In this document: positions 28,691 through 36,828 of the stretch, one piece after another | Position numbering within the stretch: position 1 is the stretch's first letter | Layout of the letters: each line of letters begins with the position of its first letter | Assembly (NCBI RefSeq): GCF_002934365.1 | Contig: NZ_PTIY01000004.1 | Coordinates: 124,001-188,000 of the forward strand | Direction of reading: 5' to 3' | Source: Methylobacter tundripaludum | Lineage (GTDB): Bacteria > Pseudomonadota > Gammaproteobacteria > Methylococcales > Methylomonadaceae | Length of the DNA stretch: 64,000 nucleotides | Notes under the pieces: model-generated | The model's database searches: none | What the model was told of the DNA's origin: nothing | Seen by the model: the letters and a program-made list of their open reading frames with translations, nothing else | Made by a program: the position numbers and the translations under genes

Positions 28691-29719
28691 ATGAATATTA
28701 CGACAATCGGTTTAGACATTGCAAAAAACGTTTTTCAAATACACGGCGTGGATGCGAATGGAAAAGTCGCATTTCGAAAACAACTTAAGCGTATTCAGGT
28801 GTTGTCCTTTTTCGCCAACCTGTCGCCTTGCTTGATCGGCTTGGAAGCCTGCGGCGGGGCGCATTACTGGGCTCGGGAGTTGCTCAAGTTAGGGCATGAT
28901 GCACGGTTAATCAGTCCACAATTCGTCAAACCGTATGTCAAAGGTAATAAAAACGATGCCAATGATGCGGAAGCAATCTGCGAGGCGGTGGGTCGCCCGA
29001 GCATGCGTTTCGTACCGGTAAAAAGCATTGAGCAACAAGACATCCAGATGGTGCACCGGGTGCGTAGCGGCTTGGTCAAGGAGCGCGCAGCACAAGCCAA
29101 CCGTTTGCGTGGTTTATTGAGCGAATACGGGATAGTCATGGGTCAAGGTCTGACGCAGCTACGCAAGCGCCTGCCGGAGATATTGGAAGATGGCGAGAAT
29201 GTCTTAACGATGGCGGCGCGGCAAATCTTCGCAGACTTGCAACAACAACTCATCGAACTGGATAAACAAGTATCCGTTTACGGCGAGAAAATCCTGACGC
29301 TGCATCGGTCAAGCGCAGTCAGTAAAACGCTGGGCACCGTCCCCGGCATTGGGCCGATCACCGCCACGGCGCTGCTGGCTTCGCTGGGCGATGGCAAGGC
29401 TTTTGACAAGGCGCGGCAAGTTCCGGCTTGGCTGGGCCTTGTTCCTAGGCAAGATTCCAGCAGTGGTAAACCGAAACTGCTGGGTATCAGCAAACACGGC
29501 GACACCTATTTGCGCACCTTATTGATCCACGGGGCCAGAGCAGTCGTCAAAGCAGCGGCAAAAAAAGACGACGTACAGAGCCGTTGGATCAACGACTTGG
29601 TCAAACGGCGCAACGCCAATATCGCGGCAGTGGCGGTCGCCAACAAAAATGCCCGAATCGTCTGGGCACTACTGACCCGGACGGAGAGCTACCACGCCCC
29701 TATACCAGCCGGTAGCTAA
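28691..29719 (+). CDS. IS110-family (IS1111-type) DEDD transposase
   Basis: 342 residues from the ATG at 28691 (MNITTIGLDIAKNVFQIHG), with GAGGAA upstream; a longer in-frame start has no ribosome site. The RuvC-like DEDD domain shows Asp in GLDIAKN, Glu in LIGLEACGGAHYW and the NDANDAEAI pair. The C-terminal Tnp2 domain has VPGIGPITATALLASLGD and the serine-bearing segment LGISKHGDTYLRTLLIHGAR. The frame is full length and undisturbed, so the element may be active. Confidence 0.93.
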   Translation: MNITTIGLDIAKNVFQIHGVDANGKVAFRKQLKRIQVLSFFANLSPCLIGLEACGGAHYWARELLKLGHDARLISPQFVKPYVKGNKNDANDAEAICEAVGRPSMRFVPVKSIEQQDIQMVHRVRSGLVKERAAQANRLRGLLSEYGIVMGQGLTQLRKRLPEILEDGENVLTMAARQIFADLQQQLIELDKQVSVYGEKILTLHRSSAVSKTLGTVPGIGPITATALLASLGDGKAFDKARQVPAWLGLVPRQDSSSGKPKLLGISKHGDTYLRTLLIHGARAVVKAAAKKDDVQSRWINDLVKRRNANIAAVAVANKNARIVWALLTRTESYHAPIPAGS

Positions 29720-30006
29720 ACAAGTAAAGGATGCACCACAACCCATTTTTAAACATTTATAAAGAGGTTTTAACAGTCACTCCCCCAGTTGTGAAGCATT
29801 TTTCAATACGATGGCAAACAGGTCAAACCGGTGTTTTCAGGAATCCGTTCAGCGCATGGGCCTTCGAGGTCGGTAGGATGATAGAGATGAGAACACGCGG
29901 AAATCCATCAGGGCCAGAGGCAGCAAAGGCCTCATTAACAGGCCGGATATATGGCAGCAACTGCGTTGACTGACCGTAGCGATCAAAGAGAAAAAGCTTG
30001 CAAAAC
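29720..30006 (+). ncRNA. Possible bridge-RNA region of the IS1111-type element
   Basis: The 287 bp between the transposase stop and the right inverted repeat has no convincing gene. In IS110-family elements the longer non-coding end encodes the bridge RNA that pairs with donor and target; in the IS1111 group this is the 3' side. Placement here is by analogy. Short hairpin-forming stretches are present (e.g. AAAGGCC...GGCC near 29925-29945), but the loops were not folded. Confidence 0.35.
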
Positions 30007-30040
30007 GGAGGAGTCCATATATGTGCCGACGATAGGAGGA

Positions 30041-30060
30041 GCATCATTCGTGAATGATGC
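30041..30060. repeat. REP-like hairpin
   Basis: GCATCATTC GT GAATGATGC is a perfect 9-bp stem with a 2-base loop, followed by GCTTCACTTTGTTCAGC. It resembles common REP-type repeats and lies 22 bp outside the IS right end. Confidence 0.5.
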
Positions 30061-30282
30061 GCTTCACTTTGTTCAGCACACCCTATATGGTGCAACCTAT
30101 GGCTTTTAACCGTTGTCAAAAGAATTAGCGCATGAAATACGCTGATGAAGATTATTTTATTCCTGCGCTGATGTCTTAGTTCCAATATAATTCCCCCCCA
30201 ATAGCCGAAAAGTACGCACAACGTACCCCGCCAAAATGAGAGTTGTCGGCAGCCGGTACATCCTTAAAAACAGGAGAAAACC

Positions 30283-30552
30283 ATGCAAGCCATCGAATTT
30301 GAAACTATTGCTCACGGGCATACCATCCGTATCCCCGACACAGTGCCGGACGGGGTTCGTTTACAGGTTCGGCTGTTATTGGATGAGGATGCCGCCGTAG
30401 CGATGGAGCGGGTATTTCCCGAAGAGAAGAATGTCAAAAATCATCCCCCTCAATCTATCAAGCAGCTTAAAGGGATCGCGCCTAAACCTGAGCGGGTTGT
30501 CAGTTTGGAGGAAATGGATGCCGCTATCCAATTAGAAGGCGCGAAACGTTGA
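30283..30552 (+). CDS. VapB-type antitoxin
   Basis: 89 residues. The N-terminal part (MQAIEFETIAHGHTIRIPD) reads as a short beta/AbrB-like binding domain. The rest is charged and ends EMDAAIQLEGAKR, the kind of tail that threads into a PIN toxin. CAGGAG precedes the ATG. Its stop overlaps the TTG start of the toxin gene. Confidence 0.8.
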   Translation: MQAIEFETIAHGHTIRIPDTVPDGVRLQVRLLLDEDAAVAMERVFPEEKNVKNHPPQSIKQLKGIAPKPERVVSLEEMDAAIQLEGAKR

Positions 30553-30950
30553 TCGGCTTGGATACCAATGTCTTGATTCGCTACATTGTGCAAGATGATG
30601 AGCTGCAAGCTCGGTTAGCGAGTGACTTGATTGAAAACCAATGCTCTACAGAAAATCCTGCATTTATCAATGAAATCACCTTGTGCGAAATCGTATGGGT
30701 ATTAAAGCGGGCTTATCGCTACGATAAAACTGTTATTTTGACGATATTAAAACAACTGCTCAGCATTAGTGAAGTTTGTATCTCATCCCGCACGGCAGCA
30801 TGGGCCGCTTACTCTGATTATGAAATAGGCAATGCTGATTTTTCAGATTATTTTATTGCGCGCATTAACAAAAAAGCCGGTTGTCCTTTCACATTTACGT
30901 TTGATAAAAAGGCCTGTCAAAACGGCAATTTTAAATTGCTCTCTTCTTGA
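30549..30950 (+). CDS. VapC-type PIN-domain toxin
   Basis: 133 residues from TTG at 30549, which overlaps the antitoxin TGA. PIN landmarks: IGLDTNVLIRYIVQDD (Asp), ITLCEIVWVLKRAY (Glu) and GNADFSDYFIARINKKAGC (Asp residues), followed by TFDKKACQ. This is the classic VapC with the LDTNVLIR start. Expected to be a ribonuclease neutralised by the adjacent VapB. Confidence 0.92.
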   Translation: MIGLDTNVLIRYIVQDDELQARLASDLIENQCSTENPAFINEITLCEIVWVLKRAYRYDKTVILTILKQLLSISEVCISSRTAAWAAYSDYEIGNADFSDYFIARINKKAGCPFTFTFDKKACQNGNFKLLSS

Positions 30951-31012
30951 ATAGATTTGGTTGCATCGGGCAAAATCTTTTCGTTGCCTGACATTCTGGC
31001 TGTTGTAGGGTA

Positions 31013-31231
31013 TTAATTAACAATCAGGCGGTCATAGCACTCTTCGCGGTTAAATTTGCTCGCTTTGAAACGGCCGCGATATTTCGCTAAAGTGGCAAGT
31101 GCATTTTCTCTGCGTATACGCTCATCATCGGCCTGTTTGGCTTTTAAACTTTCAGCAAAATCCAGTACCTCGGCAGCGGTGTGTTCGGGCAGGGTTTTGA
31201 CGGTTTCATAAATGCGTTCGGCAATGTTCAT
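31013..31231 (-). CDS. DUF2281-type antitoxin, apparently orphan
   Basis: 72 residues: MNIAERIYETVKTLPEHTAA, EVLDFAESLKAKQADDERIR and a tail GRFKASKFNREECYDRLIVN. The TLPEHTAAEVLDFAESL pattern is the DUF2281 antitoxin signature. No PIN or other toxin gene follows on the same strand before the SNF2 helicase gene, so it is an orphan or a decayed pair. The ribosome site is weak. Confidence 0.75.
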   Translation of the reverse strand: MNIAERIYETVKTLPEHTAAEVLDFAESLKAKQADDERIRRENALATLAKYRGRFKASKFNREECYDRLIVN

Positions 31232-31363
31232 TAGATTAGCTCATTGATTGAGTTATTATGAAAAAATCCATTCGCGTGGATACAAAACGACATGTATCCA
31301 CTGATTCGTCCTTACTATACCAGATTCGTGAATTGCGACCTTCTGGATTTGAAGAGCAGCCTT

Positions 31364-31481
31364 GTAGGCCGGAATAAGTCGGTTTGAGCGATAGCGAAAA
31401 TCGGCGTTTCCGGCACCAACACCCGAACTCGCCGGAAACGTCCGACCTATGCTACGCGTGGTCGGTCTTATTCCGGCCTAC
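31364..31481. repeat. Nested palindromic element containing repeat copy 2
   Basis: Outer arms GTAGGCCGGAATAAG (31364-31378) and CTTATTCCGGCCTAC (31467-31481) are a perfect 15-bp inverted repeat. Inside is GCGTTTCCGGC...GCCGGAAACG (31404-31440), which is the reverse complement of the unit at 8257-8295. About 118 bp, non-coding, just beyond the helicase stop. Confidence 0.75.
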
Positions 31482-31514
31482 CTCGGCATCGATAATGAAA
31501 ATCCCAAGCCCGCC

Positions 31515-34500
31515 TCACAACGGCTCAAACAAAGCCGTCAGATCCTCCGCCGTCAGCTTCAACGATTCCTCTTTAGCCCCGCCCTTATAAATCCCTTCGG
31601 CCAGCGCGCGCTTTTTGTCCTGCATCGCGATAATTTTTTCCTCGACGGTATTTTCAGTAATCAGCTTGTAGATGAATACCGGCTTGTCCTGGCCGATGCG
31701 ATGGGCGCGGTCGGCGGCCTGGCTTTCGGCGGCGGGGTTCCACCACGGATCGTAAATAATCACGGTGTCGGCTTCGGTCAGGTTTAAGCCGACGCCGCCC
31801 GCTTTCAGGCTGATCAGGAACACATTGACTTCGCCGCTTTTAAATCGTTCGATGGCTTCGTCGCGGTTGCGGGTTTGGCCGGTCAGTTTGGCGTAGCCGA
31901 TTTTTCGGGTGTTCAATTCGTTTTCAATCAGCGCAATCATGCGGGTGAATTGCGAGAACACCAGGATGCGGCGGCCTTCTTCCAGCTGTTCCGGCAATAG
32001 CTCCATCAGCAGGTCGAGTTTGGCGGATTCCTGCACTTTTTGCGCTTCTTTCAGCGGCAGGGTGCGCGGGTCGCAGCAGGTTTGGCGCAGTTTAAGCAGG
32101 GCGTCCAGAATGGTGATGTGGCTGCGCGACAGGCCCTTTTGGGCAATCGCATCGCGGACTTTTTTCTCCATAGTCAGGCGGATGCTTTCGTATAAAGCGG
32201 CCTGTTTTGCATACAACGGCACGGAGCGGATGATTTCGGTTTTTGGCGGCAGTTCGGTGGCGACGTCCTGTTTGGTGCGGCGCAGCATGAACGGCGCAAC
32301 CCGGCGCGACAGCCGCGCTCGTTGTTCGCTGTCGCCATGTACTTCAATCGGCGTGCGGTAGATTTTTTTAAATGTGGCGCTGTCGCTTAAAAAGCCCGGC
32401 ATCAAAAAATCGAATTGCGCCCACAGTTCGCCCAGATGGTTTTCCATCGGCGTACCGGTCAGGCAAAGCCGGTGATTGGCTTTGATGCGGCGCACCAGTT
32501 GCGCGGCTTTGGACAACGGGTTTTTGATGGTTTGGGCTTCGTCCAGGATCAGGTAATGGTACTCATGCTCCAGCAGCGTTTCCTCGTCCCGTGACAGCAG
32601 CGGATAGGTGGTCAGGATCAGGTCGTAGTCCCTGATTTTGTAGAACAGCTGTTTGCGTTCGGTGCCTTGCAGGATCAGGATTTTCAAATCGGGCGTGAAG
32701 CGTTCGGTTTCCCGCCGCCAGTTGCTCATCAGGCTGGTCGGCGCGATGATCAGCGTGGGCAGATTCATCCGGCCGCTTTGTTTTTCGAGCAACAGGTGGG
32801 TCAACGTCTGTATGGTTTTGCCGAGGCCCATGTCGTCGGCGAGTATGCCGGAGAATTTATATTCCCGTAAAAATTGCAGCCAGTTGAGTCCGTGCTGCTG
32901 GTAAGGCCGCAGTTCCGCCTGCAAATTGGCAGGCAGGGCGACATCCTGAATGCCGGTAAAGTTTTTCAGTTTTTGCCCCAGTTCCCGCAGCTCTTTACCG
33001 CCGCTTATGCTGAACAGGCCGTAGTTTTGTTCTTCCATGTCGGCCAGTGCGGCGGCGTTAAAGCGGGACAGTTTCAGCGTGCCGTCTTTGTCCATCGTGC
33101 TGCTGTTGAACAGCTCTATCAATACGTTCAGGAACGGCTTGATTTTGTCGCTGGGCAAGTTCAGATAGTTATGCCCGCCGAGAGGTATGCTGAGCATTTC
33201 CGGCAGGTTTTCCGGGTCGTAGTTTTCCAGCACCGGCATAATCAACGGCAGTAACGGCATGGGTTGGCCGTCGATTTCTATGTTAAAGCGCATCTCAAAC
33301 CAGTCCTGCTGGCTTTCGCTGATTTGCGCGTCCCAGTTCTGCGCGGTCTGGAAATTAAGCAGGAAACTTTCGTCGATGTCGATAATCCAGCCCTCCTGTT
33401 CCAGATCCAGCAGGGTGTTTTGCAGAAAGTCCCCCCAGCGCGCGGCGCTGTCCATTACGGTTTGTGCCGGGCTGTATAGGAACAGTTCCTGTGCACCGAA
33501 TTGCACGGTAGAGGCGGGGGCGAAACCGAGGTCGGTCAGGCGTTGTATTGCCGGTTGTTCGGTTTCCATGTTGCGTTTAATTCGCACCAGTCCATGTTCG
33601 GTTTTTACCACGCTGTAATCTTCCGGGGGGATCGCGGAAACCGTCCAGTCGCCGTAATTGAAACCGACCGCCATAAAATGGATGTACTGCTGGGGCGTCG
33701 ACTGATGGCCGAACAGCAATAGTCTGGGCGTAGGCGTTAGTTCGTCGGCTTCGATTAACTCGACCTTTTTGGGAGCAGGCAGCGGTAGGCTGGGGTGCTC
33801 GATAATCAGACGCTGGCTGAATTCATCGGCATACTCGGCCGGAATGCGTGGGGCGGCCAGAATATGTTTAAGTTGCTCGGCCGAGAGGTTGTGGGTATGG
33901 AGCGCGCCTATCACGCCCAAAGCGCCGTCCAGGTATTGCGGCGGTTCGGTCAGCAGCAGGAAAGCGGGCGGGTCGATTTCGACGGCTAATTGAAAATCGC
34001 CGTTATCGGCTGTCCGCCAGTTAAATTTTAAATCGCGGTCGGTTCCTTTTGTTAGCGGAGCCCGTTCTACGTTTTGCCAGAACAGCCTGCCGGTTTGCAA
34101 TAATTTGGACAAGGCCAAATAACCGGTGGCGCCGGCAATCAAGGGTTCGTCTTTAAAAGCGGGGTTAAGCGCCGTCAGCAGTTTGGCAATTTCCTGATCT
34201 CCCGGCTGAACGTAATTAAGATAGGAGTAGCTGTAACGGAGATTATTCAAGGTCGTTTTTCTGCCCTTATTTAAACCGTCGGTTTTCTTTGCCTTGGTGA
34301 TTAAAAAATCGACAGTGAATTCGTGTTTTGCATTGCCGGGTATCAGGATATACGCAATAAACTCCTGCGAGGCGTCGTGTTGCCAGGGCGTTTGTTGATG
34401 AAGGCTGTCGAGCCAGTCCAGACAATTGGATTTTGCATTCGGTGCAGCAAAGCCTTGGCTGGAGTTTTGATACATCAGGCAGGCGGCGGCAACGTGTTTG

Positions 34501-34766
34501 CAGTTATAGCCGACAGGGCAAGTGCAATCGCCTTCAATTTCAGCTGCACTATAATCAGGCCGCCAGACGATGCGGATGTTTTGCCGGTATGGGTCTTTAT
34601 GGCTGCCTTTTACGGAGGCATTAATCTGTACAAAAAGGGCCCCTTCGCTCTTAACTGTGAGACTAAGCACCATGCCCTTTTCAAAATAACTGCGTCCGCG
34701 CTCATAAAAAGCGTCGCCACATTCGTAACGTATATCGGAGCGAAGCAGTTTTTTTTGTTTAATCAT
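31515..34766 (-). CDS. SWIM zinc-finger / SNF2-family helicase
   Basis: About 1083 residues from the ATG at 34766 (MIKQKKLLRSDIRYECG); a TTG at 34793 is also possible. Residues ~60-80 form a SWIM finger (CTCPVGYNCKHVAAACL). The middle is a long family-specific region. The C-terminal ~450 residues are a complete SNF2 ATPase: Walker A DDMGLGKTIQTLTHLL, DEAQ box in LILDEAQTIKN, CLTGTPMENHLGELWAQF, and helicase C motifs SLKAGGVGLNLTEAD and DRAHRIGQ. These bacterial RapA/HepA-like proteins are thought to remodel nucleoprotein complexes; targets are unknown. It stands alone at the edge of the accessory region. Confidence 0.92.
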   Translation of the reverse strand: MIKQKKLLRSDIRYECGDAFYERGRSYFEKGMVLSLTVKSEGALFVQINASVKGSHKDPYRQNIRIVWRPDYSAAEIEGDCTCPVGYNCKHVAAACLMYQNSSQGFAAPNAKSNCLDWLDSLHQQTPWQHDASQEFIAYILIPGNAKHEFTVDFLITKAKKTDGLNKGRKTTLNNLRYSYSYLNYVQPGDQEIAKLLTALNPAFKDEPLIAGATGYLALSKLLQTGRLFWQNVERAPLTKGTDRDLKFNWRTADNGDFQLAVEIDPPAFLLLTEPPQYLDGALGVIGALHTHNLSAEQLKHILAAPRIPAEYADEFSQRLIIEHPSLPLPAPKKVELIEADELTPTPRLLLFGHQSTPQQYIHFMAVGFNYGDWTVSAIPPEDYSVVKTEHGLVRIKRNMETEQPAIQRLTDLGFAPASTVQFGAQELFLYSPAQTVMDSAARWGDFLQNTLLDLEQEGWIIDIDESFLLNFQTAQNWDAQISESQQDWFEMRFNIEIDGQPMPLLPLIMPVLENYDPENLPEMLSIPLGGHNYLNLPSDKIKPFLNVLIELFNSSTMDKDGTLKLSRFNAAALADMEEQNYGLFSISGGKELRELGQKLKNFTGIQDVALPANLQAELRPYQQHGLNWLQFLREYKFSGILADDMGLGKTIQTLTHLLLEKQSGRMNLPTLIIAPTSLMSNWRRETERFTPDLKILILQGTERKQLFYKIRDYDLILTTYPLLSRDEETLLEHEYHYLILDEAQTIKNPLSKAAQLVRRIKANHRLCLTGTPMENHLGELWAQFDFLMPGFLSDSATFKKIYRTPIEVHGDSEQRARLSRRVAPFMLRRTKQDVATELPPKTEIIRSVPLYAKQAALYESIRLTMEKKVRDAIAQKGLSRSHITILDALLKLRQTCCDPRTLPLKEAQKVQESAKLDLLMELLPEQLEEGRRILVFSQFTRMIALIENELNTRKIGYAKLTGQTRNRDEAIERFKSGEVNVFLISLKAGGVGLNLTEADTVIIYDPWWNPAAESQAADRAHRIGQDKPVFIYKLITENTVEEKIIAMQDKKRALAEGIYKGGAKEESLKLTAEDLTALFEPL

Positions 34767-34924
34767 AGCAGGCATGGGCGAACAGTTGGACAAAGCGCTT
34801 ATTGTACTGCAATCCGGCGAAGTTGTAGGGGGTAGGTATCTTTAACAATAGCTTTATTTGCCGATTTCTGGTTAAGTACGATTAAAATTGATGGTTGCAA
34901 ATCTGTAAATACCAGGAGAAAAAT

Positions 34925-35482
34925 ATGAAAAGGTGCTTATTACCCATCTGTCTATTGTTGAGCGCATGTTCGAGTTTGCCGCTTGCGATAAGAAATCCCC
35001 CTTTGTACGATATTTCCTATACCCAGGCCATCCAAAAGATAGCCAGTTATAACAATGCGCCGGTGCGTTGGGGCGGGGTTATTATCGATGTGGAAAATGA
35101 ACAAAATTTCAGTCTGGTGCAGGTGTTGTCTTACCCGCTCGACAGCGAGGGTGAGCCGGAGACAGATCAACAGGCTGAGGGACGGTTTCTTATCAAAAGC
35201 CCGGAGTTTCTCGATCCGGCCGTTTACACCAAAGACACAAAAATCACTGTAGCGGGAACGCTTAGCGGCGATATGGAACGCACGATAGGCAAAAAACTTA
35301 TACGCTTGCCGGTGGTTTCAGCCTCGACCACCTACCTGTGGCCGGTTTATGTGTACACTAATTATTACGATAGTTTCGGCTATGGTTATGATCCTTTTTA
35401 TGGCGGTTATCCGTATTATTGGGGGAATTACTATTGGCCATCGGCTTCTCCATTCGTGCGCGGACCGTTCCGTTATCGTTAA
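34925..35482 (+). CDS. Slp-family outer-membrane lipoprotein
   Basis: 185 residues from the ATG at 34925 (MKRCLLPICLLLSACSSLP), with AGGAG 9 bases upstream. The lipobox LSAC gives a lipidated N-terminus. The body matches Slp (starvation lipoprotein) proteins: ASYNNAPVRWGGVIIDVENE, TQVEV-like strand FSLVQVLSYPLDSEGEP, AEGRFLIKSPEFLDPAVY and ITVAGTLSG. The C-terminus is unusually rich in Tyr, Gly, Pro and Phe. E. coli Slp is induced by carbon starvation and acid; regulation here is not evident. Confidence 0.88.
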   Translation: MKRCLLPICLLLSACSSLPLAIRNPPLYDISYTQAIQKIASYNNAPVRWGGVIIDVENEQNFSLVQVLSYPLDSEGEPETDQQAEGRFLIKSPEFLDPAVYTKDTKITVAGTLSGDMERTIGKKLIRLPVVSASTTYLWPVYVYTNYYDSFGYGYDPFYGGYPYYWGNYYWPSASPFVRGPFRYR

Positions 35483-35541
35483 ATGTTGAGTTAAAACGGC
35501 ATGGCTTTTCGACGTAGATAGCCCAAAAAATCTTAGATAGG

Positions 35542-35571
35542 TCTAGTTTATTTTTTTTGTTGCTATATAAT
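35542..35571 (+). promoter_or_regulatory. Putative promoter of tRNA-Leu
   Basis: A perfect TATAAT -10 (35566-35571) lies about 25 bases before the mature tRNA. The -35 position at 35542-35548 (TCTAGTT) is weak. A GC-rich discriminator (ACGCGGC) follows, as at many stable-RNA promoters. Confidence 0.5.
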
Positions 35572-35595
35572 ACGCGGCTTACCAAAGTTATCGAT

Positions 35596-35682
35596 GCCTC
35601 GGTGGCGAAATTGGTAGACGCAAGGGACTTAAAATCCCTCGTTCGAAAGGACGTGCCGGTTCGACTCCGGCCCGAGGCACCA
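35596..35682 (+). tRNA. tRNA-Leu (anticodon UAA)
   Basis: 87 bases including the encoded CCA. The 7-bp acceptor stem GCCTCGG/CCGAGGC, D-arm with GGTAGAC, anticodon loop CTTAAAA between GGGA and TCCC, a class II long variable arm (CGTTCGAAAGGACG) and T-arm GCCGGTTCGACTCCGGC are all present. The anticodon TAA reads leucine UUA and UUG codons. Confidence 0.97.
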
Positions 35683-35691
35683 TACACAATC

Positions 35692-35727
35692 AAAGGGCTT
35701 AAGAGTTTTCTTAAAGCTCTTTTTTTA
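35692..35727 (+). terminator. Rho-independent terminator of tRNA-Leu
   Basis: AGGGCTTAAGA and TCTTAAAGCTCT form a hairpin with one bulge, followed directly by TTTTTTT, nine bases beyond the tRNA 3' end. Confidence 0.75.
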
Positions 35728-35812
35728 TGTCTGAAAATCCCCGTAGTTCGCCCCAAAATAAGTAACCATCAACACCTTCGGCATTTGACACGATGGAGAT
35801 GATTGGGGAATC

Positions 35813-36637
35813 ATGACCAAACAACGCTACCGGCACAATAAAGAACACGATATCACTATGGCATTGAAAATTTGCAAAGTATGCGGCAACAGGATTAACG
35901 CAAAAGCCAAAAAATGCCGGTATTGCGCACTTACCAAACAGGAAATGCCGGCTTTTGTTAAATACGAGATAGCGGCGCTTGTGCTGCTTTTCGTTGTCAT
36001 GATGGCGGCCGCCAGGAATGTCCCGCAACTCCACCCGGTAGAGCCGTCGGCAGCACAGCCGGTTGTCCAGGAACCAGCACCGCCTGCCGGGATGTTATTT
36101 AACATTCCAAAGATCGCAGGGAAAACCCAAGCCGAAGTTGAAGTGCTACTGGGTGAGCCTGTTTTCTGTTCCAAGGCGGAGTCAGTCCTGAACTGCTCAT
36201 TTCAGGACAACGAAATTGATATTGTATTCATCGACGGCAAAGCGGATTGGATTACCGTAAACGGAACATTCCATAATCCATCTTATAGCCAAAAACTCGA
36301 AGGGAAAACCAAAGCCGAGATACTAAAGTTGCTTGGCGACCCTGTTTTTTGCGTCAGGACAAAATCGAAATCGGCCCTGAATTGCTCATTCAACGACGGC
36401 AATGTGAGTGTTGAATTTATCGACGGCAAGGTGGAAGAAGTTAACGTAAAAGGAAGCCTGGGCAAGGCCCCGTACAGCAAAGATACTCTGGAGCTGCTTG
36501 GTCTCCAGGCAAAGGATGCGACTTTTAGCAATGAACATGTGATGCGCTGGGATAACATTCAGGGACTCCTTAGCGTAACGTTATATTCGGAAGAGGGGAT
36601 TGTTTCTCTTGCCACTGTAAAGGCGAAAACTAAGTAA
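35813..36637 (+). CDS. Zinc-ribbon, membrane-anchored protein with two BamE/SmpA-like repeats
   Basis: 274 residues from the ATG at 35813, with GGGGA upstream; a second ATG at 35858 is possible. An N-terminal zinc ribbon (CKVCGNRINAKAKKCRYC) is followed by one membrane helix (YEIAALVLLFVVMMAAA) and a proline-rich linker. Then come two copies of a ~55-residue domain: GKTQAEVEVLLGEPVFC...LNCSF...VFIDGK and GKTKAEILKLLGDPVFC...LNCSF...EFIDGK. The KTxAEVxxLLGxP start is that of SmpA/OmlA (BamE) -like modules. Each copy keeps two Cys that could pair. No function is known. A + strand gene bordering the end of the integron array. Confidence 0.75.
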   Translation: MTKQRYRHNKEHDITMALKICKVCGNRINAKAKKCRYCALTKQEMPAFVKYEIAALVLLFVVMMAAARNVPQLHPVEPSAAQPVVQEPAPPAGMLFNIPKIAGKTQAEVEVLLGEPVFCSKAESVLNCSFQDNEIDIVFIDGKADWITVNGTFHNPSYSQKLEGKTKAEILKLLGDPVFCVRTKSKSALNCSFNDGNVSVEFIDGKVEEVNVKGSLGKAPYSKDTLELLGLQAKDATFSNEHVMRWDNIQGLLSVTLYSEEGIVSLATVKAKTK

Positions 36638-36677
36638 GGGGAAGAATATTCCTCAGCATTATCCTTCGGCGTTGATT

Positions 36678-36716
36678 GGAGTCACGTAGCTCCTGATTTC
36701 GCAAGCTCCATCCAGG
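36678..36716. repeat. 39-bp dispersed repeat, copy B
   Basis: Counterpart of 6800-6838 (32/39 identical), between the zinc-ribbon gene and the last attC of the integron. Confidence 0.5.
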
Positions 36717-36781
36717 CGCTTGCTAATTTTATCGGATTCGTCATCTTTAGCTTCGTTCATATGTCGCCAACCTTTCCAAAT

Positions 36782-36828
36782 GCATAACGTCTAGCTCAGC
36801 CGATGTCGGCTGGAGCGACGTGTTATGT
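36782..36828 (-). repeat. attC of cassette 5 (last)
   Basis: On the - strand: ACATAAC (36828-36822), inner complementary arms CGTCGCTCCAGCCGA and TCGGCTGAGCTAGACG, and GTTATGC (36788-36782). The stop TAA of the preceding gene is inside the first box. 47 bp, at the short end of the attC range. Confidence 0.8.

Larger units (their letters stand above)
28604..30019. mobile_element. IS110-family insertion sequence, IS1111-type
   Basis: A perfect 13-bp inverted pair, TATGGACTCCTCC (28604-28616) and GGAGGAGTCCATA (30007-30019), brackets the transposase. The left non-coding part is 74 bp and the right is 287 bp. Subterminal inverted repeats and a long 3' side are known traits of the IS1111 group. 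Total about 1.42 kb plus a few terminal bases that cannot be fixed without an empty site; target duplications are not expected. Confidence 0.85.
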
